Source: JANLQX01 sp043775075 (lineage in GTDB: Bacteria; Actinomycetota; Acidimicrobiia; Acidimicrobiales; JANYDT01). From it: a stretch of 7,092 nucleotides of DNA. The stretch's first letter is position 1. Every line of letters begins with the position of its first letter. Made by a program: the position numbers and the translations under genes. The DNA is taken from NCBI GenBank assembly GCA_043775075.1, contig JAYVSS010000269.1, positions 1 to 7,092 on the forward strand, given 5' to 3'. Below the pieces are notes generated by a model. The model was not told where the DNA came from, did not search any database, and saw only the letters and a program-made list of their open reading frames with translations. Below, piece after piece: positions 5,816 to 7,092 of this stretch.

Positions 5816-7051
5816 TTACGACGGTCGGGGCGCCGAGGCTCCTGAGCCATCAAACTCCACGCTCGGTTCGTGACCGAGATAGATCTTTCCGATTTCTCCG
5901 TACAGCGGGTGGGCCACCCAGCGGTGAGTGGCGCAGCCATGTGCATCGCGCAGTTTGCGCTCCAATGGGCTGTCCATTCGAATCGCTGAGCTCCCGGCTG
6001 CGTTATGGATCAGATCGACCGCGTGCATACAAGCGTTCGCTGCATGAGTACACGCCAGGCGAGCATTCTGCGTCGCCGCGGCCGAAGGCAGGTCGCGCCC
6101 GGCGAGCAACTCGTCAGAGACTTCGCCCATCGCCTCAAACAGGAATGCTCGAGCCGATCGGTACATGGCCATGGACTCACCCATGCGTTGTTGTGCCACC
6201 GGCCGATCGCGCAAAAGTTGCGAACTCAGCATCGGTGTTTTGGTCGACGCCAACTCCGCAAAAGCCTCGAGTGTCCCCTTCGCCACCCCGATGGCCACGG
6301 CCGCCTTGTTGTACGCCAAACGCAGCGGCACCGGGATCCGGTAGACCGGATTGTCGTAACGGGCGGGGAACGAAACGAGTCCGACGTCGGCGTGGTTTGC
6401 GGGCACATGGCCACCACTCACGAGCACATCGTGGCTACCGGAGCCGCGCAGGCAGGCGACGTCCCATGTGTCGAGAATTTCCCATTGACTTCGATGAAGA
6501 AAGAACATGCGTACGATAGGTCCACCTTCGGGAGTGCGCTGGAGTTCTTCTCCCACAAACACCGGAGCGGGGACAAAACACCATTCAGCGTTGTGGCAGC
6601 CGCTGATGAACGTCGCTTGGCCCCACACGTTGTAGCTGCCGTCCGAATTGAGAACGGCTCGGTTCGGGCGGCTCCCGGGTCCTCCGCCGCCGCACATGAT
6701 CACCCGCGGATTGTTGAGAAACACTTCTTCAGCAATACCTGGATCCATCCCGCCAGCGGCCATGGCATTGATCTCGGAGCCCAGCATGACGTTCCAACCA
6801 ACGGATCCGTCTACCGCCGAAATTGCCTCAAGAACCTCAATCGTCTCGAGCACTGTGGCATCCTCACCGCCGAGCTCGCGAGGAATCGTGAAACGAAATA
6901 GTCCGGCCTCAACCAACGTATCGACCGTGGGGGACGGAACGCGGCGCAATTGTTGGGCCTCGTTGCCGCCAGCCCGGATCGCGTCGACTAATGCCGCCAC
7001 CCGCTCTAGCGGACTACCTGTCAGTGTGCTCAGCGAATCCAAAATCGTCAT
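5816..7051 (-). CDS. acyl-CoA-dehydrogenase-fold flavoprotein, probably a class D flavin-dependent monooxygenase
   Basis: A 411-residue protein with acyl-CoA dehydrogenase architecture: an N-terminal helical domain including LVEAGLFRFTIPRELGGED (46-64) and DGSVGWNVML (81-90), a middle beta domain with WGQATFISGCHNAEW (143-157) and WDVACLRGSGSHDV (196-209), and a C-terminal helical bundle with GVAKGTLEAFAEL (255-267) and a terminal block NAAGSSAIRMDSPLERKLRD (350-369) followed by AHGCATHRWVAHPLYGEIGKIYLG. This pattern, including the His-rich end, resembles HsaA/HpaB-group hydroxylases that use reduced flavin from a separate reductase more than true acyl-CoA dehydrogenases. The last approximately 17 residues (Gly/Ser/Ala/Pro-rich) are a nonconserved tail. 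The start is well supported by GGGGAG 6 bases upstream. It converges on the reductase operon and appears to have its own promoter at the right edge. Substrate unknown; no dedicated HpaC-type reductase is visible. Confidence 0.85.
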   Translation of the reverse strand: MTILDSLSTLTGSPLERVAALVDAIRAGGNEAQQLRRVPSPTVDTLVEAGLFRFTIPRELGGEDATVLETIEVLEAISAVDGSVGWNVMLGSEINAMAAGGMDPGIAEEVFLNNPRVIMCGGGGPGSRPNRAVLNSDGSYNVWGQATFISGCHNAEWCFVPAPVFVGEELQRTPEGGPIVRMFFLHRSQWEILDTWDVACLRGSGSHDVLVSGGHVPANHADVGLVSFPARYDNPVYRIPVPLRLAYNKAAVAIGVAKGTLEAFAELASTKTPMLSSQLLRDRPVAQQRMGESMAMYRSARAFLFEAMGEVSDELLAGRDLPSAAATQNARLACTHAANACMHAVDLIHNAAGSSAIRMDSPLERKLRDAHGCATHRWVAHPLYGEIGKIYLGHEPSVEFDGSGASAPRPS

Positions 7052-7057
7052 GATCGG

Positions 7058-7063
7058 CTCCCC
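7058..7063 (-). promoter_or_regulatory. ribosome binding site of the acyl-CoA-dehydrogenase-fold gene
   Basis: GGGGAG on the minus strand is 6 bases before ATG 7051, the best Shine-Dalgarno in the window. Confidence 0.7.
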
Positions 7064-7075
7064 TACCTCGTGGTT

Positions 7076-7091
7076 CGATTGTAGGCAATCG
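7076..7091. promoter_or_regulatory. perfect dyad overlapping a -10 element upstream of the flavoprotein gene
   Basis: CGATTG-TAGG-CAATCG is a perfect 6-bp inverted repeat. On the minus strand TACAAT (7083-7078), a 5/6 match to the -10 consensus, lies inside it, about 27 bases before the start codon. This would suit an operator, and it differs from the ACTTAC motif near the TetR gene, so another regulator is implied. The -35 lies outside the window. A self-complementary tail at the very end of the sequence could also be an assembly effect. Confidence 0.4.
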
Positions 7092-7092
7092 C

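Noticed and set aside
6005..6901. 298-codon plus-strand frame, and an overlapping frame at 5710-6519, opposite the acyl-CoA-dehydrogenase-fold gene
   Set aside because: Antisense to a complete, well-started gene with family motifs; the Arg/His-rich composition is typical of shadows.
1..7092. Circular replicon or direct terminal repeat
   Set aside because: The first and last bases do not match each other in either orientation; the left-edge repeat pairs with an internal site only.
1..7092. tRNA, rRNA, CRISPR array, insertion sequence or phage elements
   Set aside because: Nothing resembling these was seen; nearly all sequence is explained by seven protein genes and short promoter gaps.

Overview
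The window is GC-rich and densely coding, with seven protein genes (six complete, one cut by the left edge). It contains no RNA genes, transposases, CRISPR array or phage genes. The protein families (TetR regulator, carotenoid-oxygenase-type dioxygenase, two medium-chain NADP-dependent reductases, FMN split-barrel protein, acyl-CoA-dehydrogenase-fold oxidase/hydroxylase, APH-like kinase) together with high GC and use of a GTG start suggest a high-GC bacterium. An actinobacterium (Acidimicrobiia or Mycobacteriales-like) is most likely, but this is a judgement from protein flavour. A sphingomonad-like proteobacterium cannot be excluded.

Layout. Minus strand, right to left: a TetR regulator (2989 to 2333), a 264-bp promoter-bearing gap, a carotenoid-oxygenase-family dioxygenase (2068 to 713), and 58 bp further an APH/choline-kinase-fold phosphotransferase that runs off the left edge (654 to 1). 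Plus strand, divergent from the TetR gene: NADP-dependent oxidoreductase 1 (3085-4104), a PPOX-type split-barrel flavoprotein (4211-4723), and NADP-dependent oxidoreductase 2 (4716-5777), whose start overlaps the preceding stop. A minus-strand acyl-CoA-dehydrogenase-fold flavoprotein (7051 to 5816) converges on this operon with only 38 bp between the stops.

How it fits together. The set is almost entirely redox enzymes: an iron(II) dioxygenase that cleaves a C=C bond, two double-bond reductases, a flavin/deazaflavin protein and a probable flavin-dependent oxygenase. This looks like a catabolic or detoxification module for an unsaturated, possibly aromatic, compound; the substrate cannot be read from the sequence. 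The regulatory signals are the strongest new observation. Both promoter regions flanking the TetR gene carry the same 15-bp motif, ACTTAC-(C/G)G-N3-GTAA. One copy sits inside the spacer of a good sigma-70-type promoter for the dioxygenase, the other between the -10 elements of the divergent tetR and reductase promoters. That predicts one repressor controlling both arms and itself.

Caution. The first 45 bases are an exact reverse complement of bases 461-505 inside the kinase gene. This is most likely a fold-back assembly or amplification chimera at a contig end, so the terminal 15 codons of the partial kinase should not be trusted.
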